DNA from: Ruminococcaceae bacterium UBA1438
GTDB taxonomy: Bacteria > Bacillota > Clostridia > Oscillospirales > Acutalibacteraceae
Assembly (NCBI GenBank): GCA_002329285.1
Contig: DCTO01000099.1
Location: 1 to 21,029 of the forward strand
DNA length: 21,029 nt
Reading direction: 5' to 3'
A program made the position numbers and the translations under genes. A model generated the notes under the pieces. The model saw only the letters and a list, made by a program, of their open reading frames with translations. It was not told the DNA's origin and made no database searches. Below are positions 10,305 to 16,451 of the stretch, in pieces (positions within the stretch are counted from its first letter, which is position 1; the number at the start of each line of letters is the position of its first letter).

Positions 10305-11369
10305 TTAAATGCTGAATTCAATGTCTGCCTGATTGCCGATTCTTTCCGTGCTTTCCTCCTCGGTTGTGTTTTCGTCAGAGGCTTGCCCGTTGTCGCCGGG
10401 CGGCTCAAGCATCTGCCCGCCGCTTGCCTGCGGAGCATTAAACGGAATTTCCGCCTGACCGGAGGCTGCGATCTGCGCGGTTGTGATTCCCGCTGTCAAA
10501 AGCAGAACTGCAAGTGAAAAGATTATTGCGTTTTTGGTGTTTTTAAGCGTTTTTCTGAAGCCCCTTTTGTTGAAGCCGGAAAGGATGAGATAAATAAGGC
10601 TTGCCGCAATTATCAGATTTTCAGCTGCAAGCAAGGCAATGTATTGCGCCTCAATCTGCGCGCTTGCGCTGCCGCTTAACTCCTGTGCCTGTTTGTTAAA
10701 ATCAGGGGGAGTCATCTGCTGATCGTTGCCGCCGCCCGGCATTTGCTGATTATTTCTTCTGCTTGGGCCGTTTGCGCTTTCGGTTGTGCTTTCGCCGTCA
10801 GCTGATTGTGCGTCGCCGGTATTACCGCTGTTCGGAAGCTCGGGCATTTGTGAATCAGACGTACCCTCGGTAACTTCGCCGCCGTTTTGGTCAGGCCTTT
10901 GCGGCCTGCCGGCAGCATCACCGCTCGGCATCTGCTGATTGCTGTCCCTGCTCGGCCCGTTTTCGCTTCTTGAAGGCCCGTTTGCGCTTTCGGTGCCGTC
11001 TGCCGCGCTTTCATCGGGTGCGTCGTTCATTTCAGGCGTGGCGCTTGCATCATTGCCGTTTTGCATATCCGGCGGCGTGCTGCCGTCAAATTCGCCCTGC
11101 GCCCCGTTATTCATATCGGGCGGAGCCTGGTTGTCCGTGGTCTGTTCGTTGCCGTCAGTCTGATTATCAGCTGCCTGTGAATTGCTGCCTAAATCGGGCA
11201 TATTGCCGCTTGGCATTTCGCCGAATTGCTCTTGAATACTGTCAATGGCTTTGCTTTGAGCCTGTTCTTTTGCATAACCGTAAGTGAAGCAGGAGCAGGC
11301 AGAAAGCGCAACAATCATGGCAATCATAATTGTGTTTCTGACAGACCTTTTTCTTAATGCTTTTTTCAT
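10305..11369 (-). CDS. Low-complexity Met/Pro/Asn/Gln-rich envelope protein with two C-terminal membrane helices
   Basis: I do not recognise a family for this 354-residue protein. It has a basic N-terminus and a hydrophobic stretch (12-30) ending in LSAC (C25), which fits a lipobox; a signal-peptidase site after A33 (YGYA) is the alternative. Residues 45-235 are a disordered acidic segment rich in Asn, Gln, Asp, Pro, Gly, Ser and Thr. That segment has nine methionines in contexts such as QMP and PPDM (M52, 57, 86, 102, 114, 147, 175, 210, 219). Membrane helices at about 247-263 and 281-300 flank a strongly basic loop (NKRGFRKTLKNTKN), which puts the low-complexity segment and the acidic 53-residue tail outside the cell. 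AAGGAG lies seven bases before the ATG. It follows the two-component genes on the same strand but has its own promoter with a regulator-like direct repeat, so it is probably their target. Roles in metal binding or cell-surface function are guesses. Confidence 0.75.
   Translation of the reverse strand: MKKALRKRSVRNTIMIAMIVALSACSCFTYGYAKEQAQSKAIDSIQEQFGEMPSGNMPDLGSNSQAADNQTDGNEQTTDNQAPPDMNNGAQGEFDGSTPPDMQNGNDASATPEMNDAPDESAADGTESANGPSRSENGPSRDSNQQMPSGDAAGRPQRPDQNGGEVTEGTSDSQMPELPNSGNTGDAQSADGESTTESANGPSRRNNQQMPGGGNDQQMTPPDFNKQAQELSGSASAQIEAQYIALLAAENLIIAASLIYLILSGFNKRGFRKTLKNTKNAIIFSLAVLLLTAGITTAQIAASGQAEIPFNAPQASGGQMLEPPGDNGQASDENTTEEESTERIGNQADIEFSI
10731..10991 (-). repeat. Internal coding repeat ESANGPSR...NQQMP in the low-complexity protein
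   Basis: Residues 127-150 (nt 10991-10920) and 197-213 (nt 10781-10731) both read ESANGPSR followed by a variable part and then NQQMPxG. The first copy contains an extra half unit (SENGPSR). Shorter echoes are PPDMNNG and PPDMQNG. The two copies are also near identical in DNA, which suggests recent internal duplication in a disordered region. Confidence 0.8.
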
Positions 11370-11393
11370 CGATTTAACTCCTTTTTATGTTTT

Positions 11394-11411
11394 GAAAGGC
11401 GTTTGCCTTTC
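11394..11411 (-). other. Leader hairpin upstream of the low-complexity protein gene
   Basis: GAAAGGC/GCCTTTC is a perfect 7-bp stem with a four-base loop in the predicted 5' leader, ending about 14 bases upstream of the AAGGAG site on the minus strand. No T-run follows it, so it is not a terminator. It may stabilise the transcript. Confidence 0.4.
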
Positions 11412-11425
11412 CTGTTTTCAAGCAC

Positions 11426-11457
11426 ATCATAAACCCCAAACTTAAAATGAACTTAAA
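11426..11457 (-). promoter_or_regulatory. Activator-type promoter with TTTAAG-N5-TTTAAG direct repeat
   Basis: On the minus strand, TTTAAG (11457-11452), TTCAT, TTTAAG (11446-11441) form an exact 11-base-period direct repeat, the geometry bound by OmpR/PhoB-family dimers. It is the same form as the site described for streptococcal CiaR. A -10 hexamer TATGAT (11431-11426) lies nine bases downstream. The -35 position reads AAGTTC, far from consensus, as expected for an activator-dependent promoter. The adjacent OmpR-type regulator gene is the obvious candidate to bind. The first half-site overlaps the T-rich tail of that gene's terminator. Confidence 0.6.
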
Positions 11458-11506
11458 AAAATCAAATTAAAAAACAAAGCAACGGGTTTTGTGCCGTTGC
11501 TTTGTT
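11455..11506 (-). terminator. Intrinsic terminator of the PHP-kinase-regulator operon
   Basis: AACAAAGCAACGG (11473-11485) pairs perfectly over 13 bp with CCGTTGCTTTGTT (11494-11506) around an eight-base loop. Read on the minus strand it begins four bases after the regulator's stop codon and is followed by TTTTAATTTGATTTTTTT, a good U-rich tail. It separates the two-component operon from the downstream envelope protein gene. Confidence 0.85.
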
Positions 11507-11509
11507 AAA

Positions 11510-12205
11510 CTATTTATTAAATCTGTAACCCTTGCCCCAAACGGTGTGGATGTAATCAAGGGATGGGTCAATCTCCTTGATTTTATCTCGTATGCGGTTA
11601 ACGTGAACGGTTACTGTTGATGTTTCGCCAATGGCGTCATACTGCCAGATTTCGCTGAAAAGCTGCTCTTTGCTGAAAACGGTGTTAGGCCCTGAGGCAA
11701 GGTAATAAAGTAAATCAAATTCCTTGTTCGTTAGCAACAGCTCACGGTCATTAATAAAGGCGCGGCGGGAATTTCCGTCCAGCCTCAGGCTGTCAATCTC
11801 AACAAGGGGTGCGGATTTTTTGTGCGGCTCCTTTGCAGTCAGGCGCTGATATCTGCTGATGTGCGCAATAACCCTTGCAACAAGCTCGCTCGGCGAGAAG
11901 GGCTTAACGATATAATCATCCGCGCCGAAGCCGAGCCCCTTGATTTTATCAAGATCCTCTTTCTTTGCGCTGACAAGCAGAATCGGGATATCCTTGTGCT
12001 CTCTGACGCGGCGGCAGATTTCAAGCCCGTCAAGCTCCGGCAGCATAATATCAAGCAAAATTAAATCAAATTCCTTATCAAGCGCAAGCTCAAGCCCCTC
12101 CTTGCCGTCAGATGCGGTCTGAACGAAAAAGCCGTTTGCTTCAAGATAATCCTTTTCAAGCGCCTGGATATTAATGTCATCCTCGATAACAAGAATTTTG
12201 TTCAT
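11510..12205 (-). CDS. OmpR/PhoB-family response regulator
   Basis: A 231-residue two-domain regulator. The receiver domain (1-115) has the acidic pair D9/D10, the phosphoacceptor D52 in LILLDIMLP, S79 at the conserved Ser/Thr position and K101 in VKPF. The winged-helix DNA-binding domain (about 130-230) shows the family hallmarks LTNKEFDLLYYL and the recognition helix region TVTVHVNRIRDKI, ending in VWGKGYRF. The gene begins three bases after the histidine kinase stop codon with AGAGGA seven bases upstream, so the two are translated from one message. It is the last gene of the operon, and its terminator follows directly. The direct repeat in the promoter of the next minus-strand gene suggests a local target. 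The stimulus is unknown. Confidence 0.95.
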   Translation of the reverse strand: MNKILVIEDDINIQALEKDYLEANGFFVQTASDGKEGLELALDKEFDLILLDIMLPELDGLEICRRVREHKDIPILLVSAKKEDLDKIKGLGFGADDYIVKPFSPSELVARVIAHISRYQRLTAKEPHKKSAPLVEIDSLRLDGNSRRAFINDRELLLTNKEFDLLYYLASGPNTVFSKEQLFSEIWQYDAIGETSTVTVHVNRIRDKIKEIDPSLDYIHTVWGKGYRFNK

Positions 12206-12208
12206 AAT

Positions 12209-13735
12209 TTAATCCTCTTTCTCCTCGTATTTAGGCAGGGATATGAAAATCGAAAGCCCTCCCATTGAATTGTTTTGCGCCCAAATCATTCCGCCGTGAA
12301 GCTCAACAAGCTGCTTGCAAACGGAAAGGCCAAGCCCACTTCCGTCCGAAACGTTGGTGCGCGCCTTGTCTGCGCGGTAAAGCGTGTCAAAAATCCTGGG
12401 CAGGCTTTCCGGCTCAACACCCATTCCGTTATCGGCAATTTCAAAAATTACGCTGCGCTCATATTCGGAAATTGAAAGGCAGATTTTGCCCCTTTCGCCC
12501 TCGCGCCGATATTTGATGCTGTTTGATATAATGTTGTCAATAACCCTTGAAAAGCGGTCTGTGTCAACATAAAGCAGGGGATTGGTTTTGGAATTGTTGA
12601 TTATTTCAAAATCAAATCTGTCAATGGCAAGCTCCCGGCGAAGCTGTGAAGCAAATTCAGTGAAATCAGAAATTGAAACCTTTTCGCGGTTAAGCTCAAT
12701 CGTGCCAAGCTCAAGCTTTGAAACAGTCAGCAGGTCGTTAAGCATTTTTTCCATATCACAGGTGGATGCGTAAATAGTTTTAAGATATCGCTCCCGCTTT
12801 TCGGGTGTGTCTGCAATTCCGTCCCGAAGTCCCTCCATATATCCTTTAACGGAGGTGAGCGGAGTCCTTAAATCATGCGCGATTCCCGCAATCATTTCCT
12901 TTTGCTGTTGCGCCGCTTCATCCCTGTCAATCAGCGATCTTTTAAGGCGCTTGCGCATATAATCAAAGCTTTCGGCAAGCTCGCCAAGTTCGTTTTTGGA
13001 TTTGTATTGAATTTCATAATCAAGATTGCCCTTTGCTATTTCGTTTGCGCCCCTTGCAATCTTTTTGATCGGATTAACAATCGTTTTGGATGTTATCAGC
13101 GAAACGATAACAATCGCAATAATAAACACCGCCACAATCAAAAGCAAAATCGTTGCCAGCCTTGCGGTAAGTGAATTCTCAATGCTTTCATGTGCAGTTT
13201 CTGCATCAGGCACGGTGTAATCGGGGCTGTAAATTACAATCAGATAATCAGCCTCGCCGGCGTGGGCATGGGTTGTGATCACAAGGCCTGAATCGCTGAA
13301 ATAGTAGCTGTTTTCTTCTTTATTAATAGCGGCAATTCTTCCGCCTGCCTCAAGCGCGGTTTCCTCCGCCTCTGTCAGATAACAGGGCAGGGAATCATTT
13401 TCAATATATATCAGCGCTCCGCTTTCCTCAAGCGGCGCGGTGATTCTTTTTATTTCGGAAAGTTTTTTCTCCTCATTATCGGAATCAAGGCTTTCCGCAA
13501 TCTCGCTGATGGCGCTGTTCCATTGCAGCTGGTTAATTATTCCATAGCTCTTTGTGCTCACGGTGGAGGGAATATAATCCTTTTTAGCCGCGTTTAAAAG
13601 GATGGTTGAAAGCACGGCGATAATCGCAACGGGAATCACAATGCCCAAAACAGAGGCAAGCGTGATTCTGGTGCTGATTCTAAAGCTTTTTGTGCGCTCG
13701 GGAATAGTGTCCTTATTTATCTTTCTTTTCCGCAT
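12209..13735 (-). CDS. Membrane sensor histidine kinase
   Basis: A 508-residue kinase with a cytoplasmic basic N-terminus, membrane helices at about 25-47 and 192-214, and an extracytoplasmic sensor domain of about 145 residues between them. A HAMP domain (about 215-268), a HisKA dimerisation domain with phosphoaccepting H287 (GIAHDLRTPLTSVKGY), and a HATPase_c domain (about 385-503) follow. ATPase motifs visible are the N box (NIISNSIKY), the G1 box (ADNGMGVE) and the G2 box (GSGLGLSVCKQL). It should autophosphorylate in response to an envelope signal and pass phosphate to the regulator encoded three bases downstream. It starts eight bases after the PHP gene stop, with AGGAAA as ribosome binding site, so the three genes form one transcript. 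The sensor domain sequence gives no ligand. Confidence 0.95.
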   Translation of the reverse strand: MRKRKINKDTIPERTKSFRISTRITLASVLGIVIPVAIIAVLSTILLNAAKKDYIPSTVSTKSYGIINQLQWNSAISEIAESLDSDNEEKKLSEIKRITAPLEESGALIYIENDSLPCYLTEAEETALEAGGRIAAINKEENSYYFSDSGLVITTHAHAGEADYLIVIYSPDYTVPDAETAHESIENSLTARLATILLLIVAVFIIAIVIVSLITSKTIVNPIKKIARGANEIAKGNLDYEIQYKSKNELGELAESFDYMRKRLKRSLIDRDEAAQQQKEMIAGIAHDLRTPLTSVKGYMEGLRDGIADTPEKRERYLKTIYASTCDMEKMLNDLLTVSKLELGTIELNREKVSISDFTEFASQLRRELAIDRFDFEIINNSKTNPLLYVDTDRFSRVIDNIISNSIKYRREGERGKICLSISEYERSVIFEIADNGMGVEPESLPRIFDTLYRADKARTNVSDGSGLGLSVCKQLVELHGGMIWAQNNSMGGLSIFISLPKYEEKED

Positions 13736-13743
13736 AATTTTTC

Positions 13744-14727
13744 CTATTCAAACCAAATCGGATTTGTGAAAGCTCTGATAAAGGGCGGCAGGAAATTCTT
13801 GTTGCTGTTCAGGAATTTCTTTTCCGCAACCCCATAAACTTTTTTAAGCGGGCCTTTAAATTCATATGTAACCTCAACGCGGATGAAGCCCTTTTGCTCA
13901 ACCGGGCAGTTGAAGGCAAGAAGCTCGGTGCCCCTGTCATATTTTTTGTTGAAGATTATTTTATCGTTGTTATATACCGTAACCGTGTGCATCGGCAACA
14001 GGCGGAAAATCTTGATTTCAACCTCAAGCCCTTCTTTGAAGGGCACGCTGTCGCCGATTGCTGCATTGCCGCAGGTTAGCTCAATTCTTGTTGATTTCGG
14101 CGAATTTGAAACAAAGCATCTGCCCTCGCGCATTGCCGCAAGAATCGCTTTGGGCGTGCATTCCTCTGCATAAACATATGTGGTTGGATGGGCAAGAATA
14201 TCCAGCCCGGCATAGTTTCTGTGGTAATCAGAGCCACCGATTGCGCTTATGCGTCTGCCGTTGAGAAGCTGCTTAACCCACCAGTCGCGGTTAACCATGT
14301 TATCCGTGTGCTGAACGGTGTTCCAAACCTCAACGCAATCGCAGTAAACATCGTCAATATCAAATCTAAAACCGCATTTTGAGCAAAACGGATGATTGAG
14401 CGAAACGGTTGCCCCTGCATTTTTGCAAGCCTCAATGATTTTTTTATAAGCCTCTTTGCTGCTGAGGTCATATGGCGGCTCGGCGGGCACCTTTGCGCCC
14501 CAGATGTTAACATGGCCGTTTTCGCCCGTAACCTCCTGCCCCTGAATAATGAGCAGCTCGCCGTCATAATAGCTTTCCTTAACGGAATTGAAATTATGGT
14601 CCGTTATCATGATGAAATCCAGCCCCTGCTGCTTGCAGCGCTCAACAAGCTGCCCTTTGGTCAGCACTCCGTCGCTGTTGATTGTGTGCAGGTGCGTGTC
14701 GCCCTTAAACCATTTTCTTTCAGACAT
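13744..14727 (-). CDS. PHP-domain metallohydrolase, CehA/McbA-like phosphoesterase family
   Basis: A 327-residue protein whose first 210 residues form a PHP domain. Metal-ligand motifs are in order: DTHLHT (H12, H14), ITDHN (D43, H44), GQEVT (E65), LNHPF (H112), VEVWN (E133) and GGSDYH (D167, H169). The C-terminal 110 residues look like a beta-rich domain. Such proteins hydrolyse phosphoesters or phosphodiesters using two or three metal ions; the CehA/McbA subfamily has varied or unknown substrates. No signal peptide is seen, so it is probably cytoplasmic. It is the first gene of the operon with the histidine kinase and response regulator. AGGGGG lies about seven bases before the start. Why a phosphoesterase is cotranscribed with a sensor pair is not evident. 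It might make or remove a small phosphorylated signal or serve nutrient phosphate release; both are speculative. Confidence 0.88.
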   Translation of the reverse strand: MSERKWFKGDTHLHTINSDGVLTKGQLVERCKQQGLDFIMITDHNFNSVKESYYDGELLIIQGQEVTGENGHVNIWGAKVPAEPPYDLSSKEAYKKIIEACKNAGATVSLNHPFCSKCGFRFDIDDVYCDCVEVWNTVQHTDNMVNRDWWVKQLLNGRRISAIGGSDYHRNYAGLDILAHPTTYVYAEECTPKAILAAMREGRCFVSNSPKSTRIELTCGNAAIGDSVPFKEGLEVEIKIFRLLPMHTVTVYNNDKIIFNKKYDRGTELLAFNCPVEQKGFIRVEVTYEFKGPLKKVYGVAEKKFLNSNKNFLPPFIRAFTNPIWFE

Positions 14728-14756
14728 AATCGTCCCCCTAAAATAATAACTAATTC

Positions 14757-14785
14757 ATATTATCATATTCGCCCGATTTTAGCAA
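14757..14785 (-). promoter_or_regulatory. Possible sigma-A promoter for the PHP-kinase-regulator operon
   Basis: On the minus strand TTGCTA (14785-14780) and TAATAT (14762-14757) have a 17-base spacer, each matching four of six consensus bases. GATAAT (14764-14759) is an alternative -10 with a 15-base spacer. The predicted start is just upstream of the AGGGGG ribosome binding site. It is weaker than the divergent bioY promoter. Confidence 0.4.
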
Positions 14786-14806
14786 CCTGAAAAAGCTTTT
14801 CGGCAA

Positions 14807-14839
14807 ATTGTAAACCTGTTTTTTAAAAAAGTTGACAAT
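14807..14839 (+). promoter_or_regulatory. BirA-like (biotin repressor) operator candidate
   Basis: ATTGTAAAC (14807-14815) and GTTGACAAT (14831-14839) form an inverted repeat with one mismatch and a 15-base AT-rich spacer. The half-sites resemble the TTGTAAACC/GGTTTACAA and TTGTTAACC forms known for biotin-operon operators. The right half contains the -35 box of the bioY promoter, so binding would block transcription when biotin is plentiful. Confidence 0.55.
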
Positions 14840-14860
14840 CTTGAACTTCTGCCTTATCAT
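14832..14860 (+). promoter_or_regulatory. Strong sigma-A promoter of bioY
   Basis: A perfect -35 TTGACA (14832-14837), a 17-base spacer and a -10 TATCAT (14855-14860, five of six) make this the best promoter in the window. Transcription should start near 14867, giving a leader of about 20 bases. An inverted repeat GCCTTAT (14851-14857) / ATAAGGC (14870-14876) brackets the -10 and the predicted start. Confidence 0.8.
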
Positions 14861-14888
14861 TGTTAAAAAATAAGGCAGGGCAATTGAT

Positions 14889-15455
14889 ATGGAAAAGAAT
14901 AAGGATAAAAAAATCAGCAAGCTTAAAACAAAGGATTTGGCATTCATAGGCATTTTTGCGGCAATCATTGCCGTTTGCTCCTGGATAACCGTTCCGCTCG
15001 GCGCGGTGCCGGTAACCTTGCAAACTCTCGGCGTTTGCATTGCCGCAGGGCTTCTCGGCGCAAAAAGGGGCACTCTTTCGGTTGTGATATATATTTTTCT
15101 GGGCCTTGTCGGCGTGCCGGTGTTTTCCGGCTTCGGCGCAGGGCCGGGCGTGCTTTTCGGAATGACGGGCGGTTATATAATCGGCTTCATTTTCACTGCG
15201 CTTATTGTTGGCCTGGCGGTTGATTTAATCGGCAAAAGGCTTTGGGTTTATGTTGTTTTTATGGTGCTTGGGATTGCGGTTTGCTATGCTTTCGGCACGG
15301 TTTGGTTTATTTTTGTTTACACACAGAAGGTTTCTTCAATAACAATCGGAAGCGCGCTTTCAATGTGCGTTATTCCCTTCATTATTCCGGATTTGGTTAA
15401 AATCGGGGTTGCCTCTGCAATCTGCATGGCGCTCAAAAAGCGCATCAATTATTAA
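14889..15455 (+). CDS. bioY: Biotin transporter S component BioY
   Basis: The 188-residue membrane protein has about six hydrophobic segments after a short lysine-rich N-terminus. It carries the BioY signatures VPVTLQTLGV near residues 40-50, a YIFLGLVGVPVFSGF block followed by GAGPGVLFG near 72-97, and GGYIIGF just after. BioY captures biotin and works either alone or with the energy-coupling factor module (EcfA, EcfA', EcfT). None of those is encoded here, so the module would be shared from elsewhere in the genome. The gene stands alone behind a strong promoter overlapping a BirA-like operator, which suggests the cell takes up biotin and represses uptake when replete. AAGGCAGGG at 14872-14880 is the likely ribosome binding site for ATG 14889. 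Confidence 0.94.
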   Translation: MEKNKDKKISKLKTKDLAFIGIFAAIIAVCSWITVPLGAVPVTLQTLGVCIAAGLLGAKRGTLSVVIYIFLGLVGVPVFSGFGAGPGVLFGMTGGYIIGFIFTALIVGLAVDLIGKRLWVYVVFMVLGIAVCYAFGTVWFIFVYTQKVSSITIGSALSMCVIPFIIPDLVKIGVASAICMALKKRINY

Positions 15456-15482
15456 AAAAGATTATCAAATTGAATATTTATA

Positions 15483-15511
15483 TTGTAAAAGGATCTGCAT
15501 TTTAGTATAAT
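15483..15511 (+). promoter_or_regulatory. Predicted sigma-A promoter for the SDR gene
   Basis: TTGTAA (15483-15488, four of six) is followed by a 17-base spacer and a perfect -10 TATAAT (15506-15511). It lies 40 bases before the start codon and after bioY, so the SDR gene is probably transcribed independently. Confidence 0.7.
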
Positions 15512-15550
15512 ATTTCTGTTGAAAACTTATTGAAAGGCAAGTGAAATATT

Positions 15551-16387
15551 ATGTCTAATTGTTGGTTAAGCGGAAAAACCTGTGTTGTTACAGGCGCTTC
15601 CGGCGGAATGGGCGCAGGCATCGCCGCAACTCTTATTAAGAAGCACGGCTGCCGTGTTATCGGCGTTGCAAGAAGCGAGCCTAAAATGCTTAAGTTTATT
15701 GAGGAGCTCGGCCCAACTTATGCAGAGCAGTTTTCTTATAAGCTTTTTGACGTTTCAAAAAAGGAAAACTGGGATAATTTTGTTGCAGAGCTTGAGGCAG
15801 AGGGCGTTAAGGTTGATATCCTGATTAATAATGCCGGCATTCTGCCGAAGTTCAAGCGCTTTGACCGCTATGATATGGATGAAATTGAAAAGGCAATTAA
15901 CATCAATTTCTATTCCTGCATTTATTCAACAAAGGCAATGCTGCCGATGCTTCTTGAAAGCAGCACACCGGCAATCATTAATATCGATTCCTCTGCCGCG
16001 CTGATGAGCCTTGCGGGCACAACGATGTATTCCGCTTCAAAGGCTGCGCTTAAGGGCTTCACAGAGGCTCTGCGTGAGGAATTCAGGGGCAAAATGTATG
16101 TTGGCCTCGTTTGCCCTGGCTTCACAAAAACCGATATTTTCCGCGATCAGAAAAATGAGGGCGGCAAGGGCCAAAAGGTTATGGATATGATTTCAACCGA
16201 TTGTGATCTGATGGTTAAGCTGATCATGTTCGGCATTGAAAGAAAGCAGGCGCTTCAGGTGCATGGAATGGATGCTCACGCAATGAGCGTTTTCGGCAAG
16301 CTGCTGCCTGTTAACGGCTCGCGCCTTTTCAGCGCGGTTATGAAGGCTGCAAATATTGATTTGTTTGCAGATGTTTTCAGAGATTAA
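15551..16387 (+). CDS. Short-chain dehydrogenase/reductase (SDR) family oxidoreductase
   Basis: A 278-residue classical SDR with a Rossmann fold. The nucleotide-binding motif TGASGGMG covers T14-G21, NNAG comes near residue 97, and the catalytic serine lies in NIDSSAAL near 146. The YSASK motif provides Y160 and K164. The C-terminal 80 residues are longer than in minimal SDRs and include several Met-rich helices, as in membrane-associated acyl-chain or sterol-type reductases, though no clear transmembrane helix is seen. It would catalyse NAD(P)-dependent oxidation or reduction of an alcohol or ketone, with the substrate unknown. It is a single-gene unit with its own promoter and a strong terminator right after it. 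AAAGG at 15533-15537 is 13 bases from ATG 15551, a weak spacing, but the downstream sequence fits the normal SDR N-terminus. Confidence 0.88.
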   Translation: MSNCWLSGKTCVVTGASGGMGAGIAATLIKKHGCRVIGVARSEPKMLKFIEELGPTYAEQFSYKLFDVSKKENWDNFVAELEAEGVKVDILINNAGILPKFKRFDRYDMDEIEKAININFYSCIYSTKAMLPMLLESSTPAIINIDSSAALMSLAGTTMYSASKAALKGFTEALREEFRGKMYVGLVCPGFTKTDIFRDQKNEGGKGQKVMDMISTDCDLMVKLIMFGIERKQALQVHGMDAHAMSVFGKLLPVNGSRLFSAVMKAANIDLFADVFRD

Positions 16388-16399
16388 CATTTTATCTGA

Positions 16400-16437
16400 G
16401 CGAAACGGGTTTTCCGTTTCGCCCTTTTGGGTTTTTT
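16400..16437 (+). terminator. Intrinsic terminator of the SDR gene, abutting the next gene's ribosome binding site
   Basis: GCGAAACGG (16400-16408) and CCGTTTCGC (16414-16422) form a perfect 9-bp stem with a GTTTT loop. CCTTTTGGG and TTTTTT (16432-16437) follow. AAGGAGG, the ribosome binding site of the transporter gene, begins at 16438, directly after the T-run. Readthrough or an unseen promoter must supply the downstream transcript. Confidence 0.85.
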
Positions 16438-16451
16438 AAGGAGGAAAATTT

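Noticed and set aside
10731..10991. CRISPR or tandem DNA repeat array in the low-complexity gene
   Set aside because: Only two imperfect copies of unequal length exist, in frame within a coding sequence, with no regular spacers.
10939..11287. Plus-strand open frames across the low-complexity protein gene
   Set aside because: The repetitive composition on the minus strand keeps the opposite frames open; they lack ribosome binding sites. The minus-strand gene has a signal sequence, membrane helices and AAGGAG.
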